Assembly: GCA_019915135.1 (NCBI GenBank) | Contig: JAHLMK010000006.1 | Coordinates: 2,480,001 to 2,544,000, forward strand | From: Strobilurus pachycystidiatus | Lineage: Eukaryota; Basidiomycota; Agaricomycetes; Agaricales; Physalacriaceae | Direction of reading: 5' to 3' | Length of the DNA stretch: 64,000 nucleotides | Shown here: positions 22,463 to 34,689 of the stretch, piece after piece | How positions within the stretch are numbered: the first letter of the stretch is position 1 | How the letters are laid out: each line of letters opens with the position of its first letter | Made by a program: the position numbers and the translations under genes | The notes under the pieces: model-generated | Databases searched by the model: none | Seen by the model: the letters and a program-made list of their open reading frames with translations, nothing else | What the model was told of the DNA's origin: nothing

Positions 22463-24900
22463 CTGGCCCTCTGTCCTGCTTATTACGCGTCGGAATTTCG
22501 TCCTGTATTACGTGCCTGCCCAAGGTCCGAGTGCCCACCAGAATAGTAGGTTCCTAGTCTACATCGTCCGTCTGAGCACCCATATTGCACCAACAAACCG
22601 CGACGTACCTGTTGTCCTCCCTTATCGCCTAGTTCATTCGTCTTCGTCAGCGACGCAACATAACCCAGAGATAGGAGCGCGCCAAAAGTTCGTGAGGTGT
22701 TGTCGGTCCCGGTGAAGAGACTGAAGTCTGGTACGGGCGTTCTGGGGGAAGACCCTGGCAGAGATGCGACCCTTCGGCATCACAACGGCAACTGTCTGAA
22801 ATGTTGCGATCAGTTCGCTCATCAAAGATCATGGCGTGCCGAGCCAGAACTTGTCCTCAAGCTTAAATCGTAGGTATTGGGGTATATACGCTACCGTTTC
22901 GTATGTTTTAAGCATGTAAACAATGCTAAATTGAATTCTGAATTGAGCCCCGGAAGCGGATTTTTGATTTCTACTACCTTCAAAAAAGAATTGTCTACCA
23001 GATTATAGGCCATAGCGCTGGCAAGAAAGTGAAAGCTGATCTTGGAAATTGGCTTCCAGGGCTCGATGCGCAAACACAAAAGACAGGTTTTTGAGCCACT
23101 CCGGTGACGAGAAGTCTCACGCAACGGCTTGAACCTAGCTTGGAAGGAAGAGGTTCAATTGTATTGGAACAGCGGTTATCCGCGGAGTATGTGGACCCTT
23201 GTACAGCACATTATCATTAATTATATGGCATACTCATGTACCAGTTGAGATTTCTGGTGCCTAGGATGTATAGTAGAGATACGAGGTCGTCCATGGTAAA
23301 GCCTTGAATGCCATCATGCAACACGTGGCAAGCGATGTCAGCAGTTGCCGTGATCATCATCAGCCCGGCTTGATTGAATCCTCCAAAGCAAACAGGACCA
23401 ATCCACCAGGGTCCTCCTCCCAATCGCCCGTACCCACTGAAGAGCTGATGGCCGTCCTCGTCCAACCTTGCTAGCGTGATCGACTCAAGGGACCGAGGTG
23501 CCACGGCAACTGCCGCTTGAGGGTTCGAACCCGAAGAAATACCAACTCGACTTTCTCGTTCTCATCCGTCCTAGTAATCTACACGACACAATTACAGCTT
23601 GATTTACGCATTCGTACGTCATTGAAGTGTTCACAGACTGTCTCGAATCTAAACTAGACTATTTCTTACGAACGGAAATGGGCTCCTTCCTATTTGAGCC
23701 AACCATAACTTGAGCTTTGTCCCTCAAGTACGGTACGTTGTTTCGTGTTGACTTTGAATCATCCCTCCACCGATCTTGCAGTCTTAATTTCTCTGTTGAC
23801 TCTCACCCTGGTTTCTCCCTTCTGTTGCCGTATGCTACGACACGGCTCTATTATATTGAGGCCGCAAACATTCAGTGCAGCCTTTTTGCTAGTTACAAAC
23901 ATGCGTCTCATCCCGCCGTCCCCTCCCTATCCATCTATTATGTCCAGGTGACATCCCAGTTGTCATATGTCCCGATTCCACGAAGTTTCTGCAAACTCGC
24001 ACTTCAACGCCTCTGCACGGGGAGGTGATATCGCTGATTGTTAGGTCCTCGAGCACGCAAAGCCACCAAGATAAGTATCGCGACGTTGTTGTAGTGATCC
24101 GTGTGATATTCGAGCTCGGCCCTAGAGAAGGAGCCGACAGCGAGCGGATAATGTCGAGCGGGCGAGTCTGACAGGGAGCATGTGAAGATCAGATCCCCAT
24201 TATCCAGTCAGGACACGTACACAATAGAAAAAGCTTGGTTCCAAGACACTACCAAAGACGACCGCCCCAAACGCAAAGACAGAGCGGGGAAAAGTCACCG
24301 CTGCCAAGGCAAGTACACGATACCTCGCGTCAACGCGCCGTGGCACCACCATAAAAGGAGGGAGAGAGCGCGCACCACTGGCAGCAAAGAGCGTGAACGT
24401 ATCAACGGGATACGCCTGTATACACTGGAATGACAAGATCAATTAACCAGCACCGACGAACGCCATGCCGATATCATAGTATCGTGGCGGGGACCATAAG
24501 TCTGGGAACCGTCAACCTCGACTGCACACAGATGACAATTACTCATGTATCCGAACTCAGGCTCCCCAATACGCCATTGCAAATTGTGGGGTTTTGTACA
24601 CCCAGTCCATGGTGCGAGAGTTCGGCTGGGAGGTGAAGATGAGACCTATGCCCAGTGCCAGGTAGTGCACGCTATTCGTGGATGAACAGCGCAAAGGTTC
24701 GTTTGGTAAGGCCATGGTCCGACGAAGACTACCTTACCCCACTCACTTTTGCGTAACGTCTATCCTCCTGTATGCCCACAAGCTCGCTATGCGGCGCGGC
24801 CAGTGTTGGAATTGAGGTGCAAAATCGCTGAGACCCGGCCCACGGAATCACGCCCACAGCAGGTGAGATTGAGCGTCAAGCATCAGACTATAGTCATTGG
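22463..24900. other. Intergenic stretch, no convincing gene
   Basis: A 95-codon minus-strand frame at 23217-23504 (ending NWYMSMPYN) is the only moderately protein-like piece and has no recognisable domain. A palindromic GGGTTCGAACCC at about 23.52 kb resembles a tRNA B box but has no matching A box or cloverleaf. Confidence 0.4.
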
Positions 24901-26590
24901 GTGTTGCTGATATATGTGATGGGTTCTCTGGAGTAGATAATCCAGATAGAAATAAATCGACCTCCAAGATTTGGTGTGGCGTAGCGAGGCGCACTGTACA
25001 GCACTTCAAAGCAGCAACAAGATTTCTTCTTTCAGAGCTTAAAAATGACTGAGACGAGAATGACGAAGAATGGCCATATAAGTAGAGATGAACCCGCGCA
25101 TGGATATGGTTTGTCGTGGAAGTTGCTGAAAGAGCAGCAATGTGCCTGTGATGACATCATCAGATAACACTTTCTCCTTCGCCCATCACCCTCGACTTTT
25201 GTCTCCATCACCACTCATGCCCAAATTCTCACACACCCTCCGCGAAGGATGGCGCCCCATACCTCCAGGAGTCGGGTCTGATTGAATTGTTGACAGTCGG
25301 CAAACCCGAACGTATATTTCCTCTCGTCATAACACGACGCAGCACAACATATCGTCCAGGCTGTGGTGCGCCCTCGCAACCACCGCGCACGCCTCCGTCT
25401 AGAGCGAACATGGATATGGACACACCGTGAAATAAGGACGCGTAGGGGACGAATGTGAGTGCCGCTTATGTTTGTGGCTGACGACTTAGCTGGGACAGCA
25501 GGTTCATCCACCATCGCCTTACCCTACCCGTCCCGTTCACGAGCACGGCCGAAACGACGACCACCGCATCGCACACATTTGTACGCGGCTTTTCTCCGCG
25601 TTTTGCACAAACCCCATCCCATACCCTACACCTGTACCCAGGACCGGGCAGGATGCATCACCACTCCCTGTTACTCAAAACCCCAACGATGAAGAGCTTT
25701 CTGTGGCCGCGTGCTGCGGAGCAGTACCAGACAAGACCCGTTGAAGTTGTTGGCGGAAGAATGAAGTCGCTCGATGGGCGAGCCACGCAAATGGACTACG
25801 CCAGTCTGCCACACCCGCTTTGACGATTTCTCGAAAATTTGCGGCACTCGAGCCCGTCGTTGATGATCCGGCCGCGCCGACACTCAAATCGACTCCTCCG
25901 ATTGTTCATAGATCGGGTCCGCTAGCTACGCCCGCCGTGCCCGCTGCACCCAACCTCCCCACGCATAACGTCTCCATCCCTCCGCGGAATCCACGGAATC
26001 TTGATCCCAAGAGCGAGACTCACGCACAATCCTGGACGAGGGAAATCTTTAAAGAGCGGGGACGTGGGGAGCGTGATGAAGGAGCAGAGTACACAAGATC
26101 TGGAGAGGGAGGGAGCGACGGTGCGCGAGGGCCGGGACGCGGAAACACTATCATCAAGCTTCATGCGGACACTGGCGCCGGAAAGGTATGTTTTACTCTG
26201 TCGGTTTGACGAGGGCGGCGTGGGCTGATTCGTCTCCCCTCGTAGGTTGATCTGAACATGAATATAGAGTTGGCGTATATGGAGGAGGAGTTGGGTATGG
26301 GTGTGGATAAGGTTGGGTTTTTCAAGTCTGAATGTGATTCGGGGACTGATATGATCTGATCAGGATTCAATTACGGCCACAGATCCTCCTTCTATTCGAC
26401 GACACACTACCGATTTTGATCCGCCTTCAAAGACTTCCTTACCCGTCTGCGTCTACGAGCGCATTACCCGTCGATTTTCCCGCCATTGCCAGTCCCCGCC
26501 CTTCCCGTGGCAAAACCACAGCCGCTTCACAAACCAGAACATCTTCCCGAACCACCATCCGAACCAGAGCCCGTACCCGCCTCAAAATGA
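24900..26590 (+). pseudogene. Truncated family copy and 5' flank in front of the intact coiled-coil gene (copy R3a)
   Basis: From about 25.36 kb this repeats 580-1700 of the 2.1-kb segment with scattered substitutions. It holds the middle of the family gene (ALEPVVDDPA, NMNIELAYMEEELG) and then the THYRF-type N-terminal stretch. Two in-frame TGA codons, at 26417 and 26588, interrupt the run into the downstream open frame; copy R1 has CGA at the first of these. The 5' part (24.95-25.2 kb) is homologous to 35.72-35.95 kb. Confidence 0.6.
25074..25083 (+). promoter_or_regulatory. TATA-like box shared by two family copies
   Basis: CCATATAA lies here and in the homologous 5' flank of copy R4 at about 35.83 kb, in an otherwise drifting background. 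In both it is followed within about 90 bp by GTGCCTGTGATGACATCATC. Conservation between copies suggests a core promoter; there is no direct evidence of use. Confidence 0.35.
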
Positions 26591-26881
26591 GTTTCTCCAC
26601 CCGATCCCCAGCCCGAACCAGAACCAGAACAAGAGCTGGACCTCGCACGCCTCCCGAAATCGGTGCGCAACCGCCTGCGACGCTTCGATAAGGATCTCAA
26701 GGCGATCGAGGAGAGGGAAAGGGCGGGCGTGGGGATCGTTGTTGAGAGTTTGACTCTGGCGGTCGAGTCTACTGGCGTTGCAAGGGAGAGGACGGTGGAA
26801 GTGGATGCGGATGCGGAAGTGGTGGAGAGGGAGAGGGAAGTGGAGAAGGAGGTGGAGAGGAAGGTCAAGGTGAAGGATGGG

Positions 26882-29800
26882 ATGAAAGGCCGGAGTCCGA
26901 GTAAGGGCGGTATGTGCTTTTGGTTTGTTTCGTTTCGTTTCGTGGTACTGATTGAAGTTGCAGGTTCTCTAGCGAACCTCAACCCTGTGCGCAACGAGTT
27001 TTCGCCTAGCGCGCTCAAAGCGAAGCTCGGCACTTTGGCTTCGAATTTTACACTGGCTCCTGCGGCGTCGAGCTCTAACCTTGCGACTGCGGCGTCAACG
27101 TCTAAACTCGCTTCTACGGCGTCAACTTCCAAACTCGGTCCAAGCTCGAATGTCGGTCTTGCCGTCTCTAGCTCTAATGTTGCGTCGAGCTCCAACCTCG
27201 CTCCCGCAGCGGCGAGCTCTAAACGCCCCATGGCGACGTCTAAAATCGGTCCCCGGTCCAAGACGATCTTGGGCCGGGATGGGAAGACCGTCGAGCGACA
27301 GGCGTCTACGTCTTCGTCTTCATCCAAATCCAAATCCTCCAACTCTCGCCCCAACCATAACCACGAGAATACCGCCAAAGAGACCAACCAGACCGCGAAA
27401 CCGCTCCTCCCAATCCCCGTCCTAACACAGAGCGCATTCGCGCCTTATTTGGAGAAAGACGAGTCGATCGAGGAGTTTAGCTCGCCTGTTAAGCCGACAC
27501 GGAACGACGAGGAGATGGAAGAGGACGAGGACGACGTACAAACGTCTCGGCGTATATCGCGCGCCCGAACAGGAATTAGCGAAGGCAAGGAAGAAGGCTA
27601 TCATCGCCGCCGGGGGGCGGAGATTGCCGAGGAGGTGCGGGTGAAGAATGGTGGTGGGGGAGGGAAGAGGAGGAGGTTGGAGGACCTAGTGAGGGGTGGG
27701 GAGGGGGAGGGGGAGGGGGAGGGGGAGCAAGGGGATGAGGAGGAAGACCCCCCGCCGTTCATGGACCTCCCGGATTACACGAGCACGTCCGACGGGGGTG
27801 ATTATCTCATGCGGTATGAGGGGGAGGGGGCTGCGGTGACAGGAGAGAGAAGGAAGTTGAAAGGAGGGAGGAGGGATGAGGAGGAGGAGGAGGATGTGGG
27901 GATGGAGGACGGGGAGCTGGAAGAAGAGAGGGAGGAAGGGGAGATCGTGACCGGGAAAGGGAAGGAGGCGGTTCAGTGGAAGTCGGGGACACTGACTGTC
28001 GAGCGGGCGAGCAAATCCGCTGCTCCCGTGGTTCAGGCGAAATCCGCCACGCCGGCCGAACAGCGCAAGTCCGCCACGCCAAGCAAGGCCGCTACGCCGG
28101 GTCTTTCTCGAAAGGCCCTCGATCCCGCAGCACCGCCCAGCAAATCAACGACTCCGGCTGTACAGCGCAAGTCAGCCACACCCGCTGTGGCTAGGAAGTC
28201 TGCCACGCCAGCCGTCCAGCGCCCACCAGCGCTCGAGCCCGTCGTTGAGCATCCCGCCCTGCCCCTCGTTCGGAAATCCGCTACGCCCGCCCAAGCTCAA
28301 TCGCAGGAACAGGAGCAAGAGCAGGACTCGCGCACGGACATTGACGATTCGGACGTGCAGGTGCGGGTGGAGGCGAAGCGGATGGAGGAGGAGGAGAGCA
28401 CGCAGGATTTGGAGATGGAGAAGGCAAAAGCAGCAGCAGCGGCTAATGAACAGACGAGTGGTGGTGTTGGGGAGAACCGGGAGAAAGAGAAGGTGCCTTT
28501 CGCTTTTACTTCGTTTATTGCGGCACGAGGTGAGCTGACGATTGGTTTGTAGATTGTGGACGTGGACGCAGACGTGGATATGGAGTTGGGATACCCGGAG
28601 GAGGACCCGGAGGTTGGTCTGGTTCTCATTTCGTTTTGTGTTGGGTGCTGATGCGATATATTGCAGGTCCCGGAAGCAGCTCGAGAAGCCACGCCCGATC
28701 CTCCAGTACCGTCCACCGCGCGTCCTGAACCCTCGAATGCTGACGCAATGAAGTCCCAGCCCGACCACCAACATCCTCCACCCGCCCAGGAATCAAACAC
28801 CGACTCTTCCACCGCCAAGGAAGTGGACGCACCCTCATCTCGACCCGAACCCGAACCCGACCACGACCACAACAGGGACGAACTCGCATCCCTCCGCGCC
28901 GAGCGCGACTTTTTCCACGCCCAGTATACGGCGCAGAGCGCGTATGTCACGACGCTGAGGGCGGAGAACGCGGAGCTTGTGGGGAGGAATGGGGTTTTAG
29001 AGAAACAGGTGCGTGCGCGTTCTCGTTATCGCTATTCGATTCGGACTCGGTGTTGGTGCTACTTGAGTCTGCTCTGGTGTTATCTTGATTCGGTTTTTTT
29101 CGTTTACATATTCTTTTCCTCTCAAGCGAGATCCAGAGTTGATGCTAATCATCCCTTTTCTGGTTTTCGTAGGTGAAAGAGGGCGTGGACCTAGTGCGGC
29201 GGACGTTCGAAGGCCGCGTCAAATGGCTCGAAGAGGACGTGGAGCGATGGAGGGGCGTCGTTTCGCTTCTGGGCGAGTCGGAGACGCGCAGGGTGGAGAG
29301 GGATAAGGAGATGGAAAGGCGTCTCGTGGAGAAAGAGCTGGAGAACGCGGACCTCCAGGAGAGAGTCCGGGAGCTGGAGCAGAACGCGGAAGTCCGGGAG
29401 TTGGAGCGAGGGTCACCGACACCTGCATCACCACCACCACCACCGCGAGAGGACTGGGGCGACGAGGACTCGGAGGAGGATGGGGATTGGAGGGACGAGG
29501 AGAGGGCCGAACCTCCCCCGCCGCCGCCGCCGCCACAGTTGCCACATCGACACAGGGCAGACTCCACCTCGAAACGGCAGATGTCGACAGGCGACGTGGT
29601 GATGCACGCTATCAACGCGGCGAATCAAGTCCGGTTCCAGAGTCAAGGCGGGGAGAGCCAAAGACAGTCTGGTGCAAGTGCCGAGAGTCATGGGGCGGAG
29701 AGTCAGTCTGGGGAGAGTCAGCCCTGGGGCGGGCTCGGACTCCTCACGCAGAAACCTGAGCCGGACTCTTCTCAGGAGCAGGAGTACCAACGGGTGGACA

Positions 29801-30145
29801 CGGACTCTCAATCACAGCCGTCGCAGCCCCAGTTCCAACACCAGTTCCAGCATGAGTTTCATTCACAGCCGGATAGTAGTGGGGGAGGAGGAGGAGGAGG
29901 AGTAGCAAAGCGAGAGAAATACTTTTGCGGGTGGGAGATGGCGGATGGGGGACGGTGCGGGGCTGGGTTCGAGGCGAGGGGGGTGAGTTGATCTTGTTTT
30001 CCTTTCTTTCTTCACTCGGGTTTGGGCGTCCTTTGGTTTTGATGTTGTTCTTCAAGTTGATATTTGGTTGCTGACACACTCTGTGCAGGCACTTGCTCAG
30101 CATTTCCTCAGTGCGCCGGGGCATGGAGGGAGTTCTGGTGTGTAA
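26882..30145 (+). CDS. Coiled-coil protein with C-terminal C2H2-like zinc finger (best preserved family member)
   Basis: Six exons: 26882-26909, 26964-28492, 28553-28612, 28667-29008, 29173-29982, 30089-30145. They join in frame to 941 residues if the first ATG is used; the frame itself is open from 26591. Residues run through a Ser/Ala-rich region (SNLATAAS-type repeats), an acidic/basic region with KRRRLED, a block of about ten KSATPAVQR-like repeats, and an acidic segment. Next come a coiled coil (LRAENAELVGRNGVLEKQ) continuing over the next exon (VKWLEEDVERW), a Gln/Ser-rich tail, and C-x9-C-x12-H-x6-H across the last intron with F and L at classical C2H2 positions. Nuclear DNA or chromatin binding is inferred. 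The upstream half of the N-terminus is cut off by two TGA codons. The gene is convergent with NLR2, with 255 bp between their stops. Confidence 0.72.
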
Positions 30146-30399
30146 ATGTAGGGTAGAGTTCATATGTATGTTTATCTGTAGTATGTGTGCGGGGTATTTA
30201 TTGTTAAGTTATCTGTTAAGACATTATCTGTTTTATCATCTTTGAACACTTGGCGTGAAAGTACTGCATATGGGAGTGTCAAAAAAAAAACTTACCTGAA
30301 CAGACTCAAGAGTGTAACTTGAATGTGAAAGTTAGCAAAAAAGAAACAAACTTGAGAATATATTACATAACAACTATTGAAGACATGTGTACTACTTAT

Positions 30400-33300
30400 T
30401 CAATCTCTTTCCTTTGCTGCTTTGGGATCCAGTAAGATCTGCATAATCTCTTGGTCACATTCTTCTTCCTTGTGCTTGGAATAGAAATCCAACACCGACT
30501 CAATATCAGCTCCGTATGCTATCAACAAATGGACAATTTCTACATAATTGTTGTTTTCTTTATTCCACAAGGGTCTCCCTGCCTGGCCCTTTGTCACGGC
30601 CAGTAAAGCAGTCTCATGAAGTCCTCCTACTGCATTGACATCAGCACCGTGCTCAAGTAGCATTAGAACAATGGCTCTCATTCCCAAATAAGCTGCAGCC
30701 TGCAATGCATTCCCATATTTACCACCTTGAGCATTGACATCAGCGCCTTGGTCAAGAAGAGTTTGAACAACAGTGGCATGTCCACGACAAGCTGCAGCTT
30801 GCAATGCATTCCCATATTCACCACCTTGAGCATTGACATCAGTGCCTTGGCCAAGAAGGATTTGAACAATAGTGGCATTTCCATCAAAAGCTGCAGCCTG
30901 CAATGCATTCCCATAATAACCACCTTGAGCATTGACATCAGCGCCTTGGTCAAGAAGGGTTTGAACAACAGTGGCGTGTCCACGACAAGCTGCAGCGTGC
31001 AATGCATTCCCAAATATAACACCTTGAGCATTGACATCCGCGCCTTGGTCAAGAAGGGTTTGAACAACAGTGGTGTGTCCACGATGAGCTGCAGCGTGCA
31101 ATGCATTCCCATAATAACCACCTTGAGCGTTGACATCCGCGCCTTGGTCAAGAAGGATTTGAATCACAGTGGCGGGTCCACAAAAAACTGCAGCCTGCAA
31201 TGCATTCCCATAATGACCACCTTCAGCATTGACATCCGCGCCTTGGTCAAGAAGGGTTTGAACAACAGTGGCGTGTCCACGACAAGCTGCAGCGTGCAAT
31301 GCATTCCCAAATATAACACCTTGAGCATTGACATCCGCGCCTTGGTCAAGAAGGGTTTGAACAACAGTGGTGTGTCCACGATGAGCTGCAGCGTGCAATG
31401 CATTCCCATAATAACCACCTTGAGCGTTGACATCCGCGCCTTGGTCAAGAAGGATTTGAATCACAGTGGCGGGTCCACAAAAAACTGCAGCCTGCAATGC
31501 ATTCCCATAATGACCACCTTCAGCATTGACATCCGCGCCTTGGTCAAGAAGGGTTTGAACAACAGTGGCCTGTCCACGACAAGCTGCAGCGTGCAATGCA
31601 TTCCCATATTTACCACCTTTAGCATTGACATCAGCGCCTTGGTCAACAAGAGTTTGAACAACAGTGGCGTGTCCATAACAAGCTGCAGCCTGCAATGCAT
31701 TCCCATATTCACCACCTTGAGCATTGACATCAGCGCCTTGGTCAAGAAGGGTTTGAACAATAGTGGCATCTCCCCAAGAAGCTGCAGCCTGCAATGTATT
31801 CCCATAACAACCACCTTGGGCATTGACATCAGCACCATGGTATAAAAGGAGAATGACAATGTCATTGTTGTCTTGCTCAGTTGATGAAATGAGAGCAGCA
31901 TCAAGTTTCTGCTGTTTGACTGGACCAGCTGCAACTAGAGAATGGACTACATTCAGCTGATTGTTGTATGCTGCATATTGTAAAAGTGAACTATCATGGT
32001 TTTTCTCCTCTGAAAATGATGACTGACGCCAAATTTGCCATTGTGGACTTTCAGGTGTCATAAGTAAATTTGCCAATTCCATTCTCTCTGATTGACATCC
32101 ACTGAAGTTGAGATGCTTCAACCAATAGTTTGCAGAGTAGTTCACAAGTTTGAATTTCTCTTCTAGACCTGAGATTGAGTAAGTGTGACTCTGGTCCCCT
32201 GTCCTGAAGTAGCAGAGCTGTGCAAGACAAGTATGGGCCATCATATCATGACCAGATAATGGCTCAATGACATATTGCTTTGCAAGACTGGTGACCCCAG
32301 TTGTAAGATAGTCACGAACAGATGAGTGAGCAAGCTGAACCTAATCAGTAACAATATAGTCAGTTCTAAATTTATAATTGAGAAGATATTTACGGACAAT
32401 ATTTCTCCTTCCATGTCTAATACTGTCCTCCTCAGTGACAGCAACTAGACTGGATAGTTGTTTTGTCAACAGCATCCTATTTTGAGTTCGCAAATCAGGG
32501 TCAAATTGCCACATAATAGTTGATGTGTCAAATGCAAATGCAGCATCATTCAACTCATCAATGGTGAGACTTTCAAGTGAAAGACACAGCCATTGGAGAG
32601 CTCGGTGTAAACCTAAGTTATAGTTTTTGCTGTTGCGTGACAAAATCTGATCGTAAAGTGCATTCAAATCCTGAGGTAGCTGTGAGAGAGCCACAGCTAA
32701 TTGTCTCTGATTATGACACTCCACCAACTCGCGAAGCAGACAAGCAACAAAGCGAAACCTGTGAAAAGAATCAGAATCAGATGAAAGGAAAATATAGCTA
32801 ATGATCAGGATCTTACATGCCTGCTCCACGTTCCATGAGAGTTGTCATAATTTCCTGCTTCTGCTCTGATGGCCAATACTTCAGATCATCATTTGTTTGT
32901 AGCTGGTTGGTGATGAAGCTAGTGATGTCTTCTGACACATAGTGGTCACCATTTAGGTTAATCTGTGTGGAGATAGAAGGAAGACAAGCTGTGAAGGGAT
33001 CCCGTGGCTGACTTGTCACCAGAAGATGCAACCTTGTGTTTGGCCATTGGTGCACCAGCGTGATGAAGTCCAGCAAATGCTGATGCTCTGATGCAGAACA
33101 TTCATCAAGTGCATCGAGAACAATGTAGGTATCAGGAAGCTCCTGGAGAACCTTTTCCAGCATCTCAAGAATGACTTTGTGTGCAGGAGAGATTTGGACA
33201 CCACGACCAGCCACATGGTAGTAGTCGCTTGTGATGCGATGAGGAGTAGGAGTGTACCGTGAGAGCTGGTAGAGAAGCGACCTGATGGCCGGATTCAAGC

Positions 33301-34574
33301 GATCCTTGCTTCCATCAGACTTGTTGACACTGAAGTAGAAGAACACCAGTGGAATACTGTTATCAACATCAATGTTGTCAATGATGCTTGAGCTGGTGGA
33401 AAAGAAGTCAGTATTGTCGGAGCAGCCTGAACTATCATTACTACCTGAGGACTGTCTTTCCCGTGCCCGCTATAACCACAGTCAGTCACTGTACGGAACT
33501 TATGTTCTGCAACGTACAGTTCCCTGATATCCATAACAAAGACCCTGGAGTCCCCTTCCATTCAAGAAAGCGCTGATCATGCAGGGTGAGCCATTCACCA
33601 GTGCTTTCCATCCGTTCCTCTTGAGCCCGCGTGAGATTGGAACGTCCGTCAGGGGGACTTCCGAGCCATTTGAAGAGATCGGCATCCATACTAGATGACA
33701 AAGTCAGGCACACGCGTCTAGAGCATATAGAAACTCACACTCGACCGTGAAGATAGTCAATCTGAACTGCCAGCGCAAACACACATTTGATCTTGAGGGA
33801 CAGTATATCAGAATTGATAGTCGTTGATTCAATTGGTTACATACCTGGAGACGATCACGATACCCATCCATCTCCTTATCCAGCACGTTGAAATTGGCAC
33901 TGAACTTGTCGTGGCCAGCGCCCTTTGTGAGCATGCTGTGTTCCTTGTATCGTTCGACGTAGTCGGCTACATTGTCAAGCAGTCTTCGGGATGTTAGACT
34001 TTTCTGAGCGCTGTACAGGAAGGTGAACTTACTTCTTATAACCGAGAAGGTCCGTCTTGAGATCGTCAAGCAAAGCCGATCGATTAGTGATTTGGACGCG
34101 TTTGAGCACCGGCGCAACAGTGTTCCAGATAGCTTGGGATTTCTCGACTAGTTGCGACACCTGTTCCTGATCCGCCGTGTAATTCTAGGCGAGAAATCCA
34201 TGACTATCGTGACGCATACAGGATGAAGCATCGATTTCACACACCTTGTATGTCTCGAGCAGCTTCTTCATTGCCGTCACTACAGGTCCGACCCACGGAA
34301 CAGTTTGGACGACCTCCCCCACCTGTTCGAGGGCGCTGAGGATGATATCTCCGTTGGAGATGACCGCGTCGACCACTTTGGGCTTATCAGGTCGAACGCC
34401 CGTCGAGGACGACCTCCCGGGGTCTACAGCAGCACCGGCGGATGCTTCCGACCCGGCGTCACTTCCCGACTGCCTGCGAGAAGGCCCATGGTTTGCTGGG
34501 TTCCCAGACGCGGAGGTGCGGCGGAGACTGCGAGGAGTGAACTGTTTGCGGATGGCGGCTTTGAATTTCTGCAT
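30400..34574 (-). CDS. NLR-like STAND protein: NACHT NTPase with homogenised ankyrin repeats (NLR2)
   Basis: This is a paralogue of NLR1 with the same exon plan, roughly 1250 residues. The first ATG is at 34574 (MQKFKAAIRKQ). The helical N-terminal domain matches NLR1 closely (LLETYK, then NRSALLDDLKTDLLGYKK). LLWISGN is again split from SGTGKTVL by an intron beginning GTACGT, so the Walker A motif forms only after splicing. Walker B-like IVLDALDEC lies near 33.1 kb. The last exon (30400-32340) starts with LAHSSVR and then carries 12-13 ankyrin units of 33 residues, most of them nearly identical, followed by two divergent units. The activity is presumably ATP-dependent oligomerisation after ligand recognition by the ankyrin array, by analogy with fungal NLRs. 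I saw no frame break. The gene is AT-richer than the flanking family genes. Confidence 0.88.
30640..31850 (-). repeat. 99-bp ankyrin repeat array of NLR2
   Basis: Consecutive units of the type GNALQAAACRGHATVVQTLL with a DQGADVNAQGG turn. They differ at a few positions in the first helix and at the Q/H after AL. A three-unit block (297 bp) is present twice in tandem: about 30945-31271 equals about 31242-31568. Confidence 0.93.
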
Positions 34575-34689
34575 GGACGTTGGGAGGAAAGATGAGGTGT
34601 GCGTGTGAACGATACAGTGACACTCTGTCAATCAAAGGCGGTGTTGCATTCCCGCGCTGTCGCCGGGTCTTCTTCACCCGAGACTGGTG

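Noticed and set aside
23510..23540. tRNA gene suggested by GGGTTCGAACCC
   Set aside because: The B-box match is a simple palindrome and no A box or cloverleaf can be built around it.
26527..27387. A 286-codon minus-strand frame rich in Leu/Asp repeats
   Set aside because: It is antisense to the Ser/Ala-rich exon of the plus-strand coiled-coil gene, whose exons join with good splice sites.
30727..31845. A 372-codon plus-strand frame with a regular repeat
   Set aside because: It is the antisense of the NLR2 ankyrin array; its regularity comes from the 99-bp period of the real gene.
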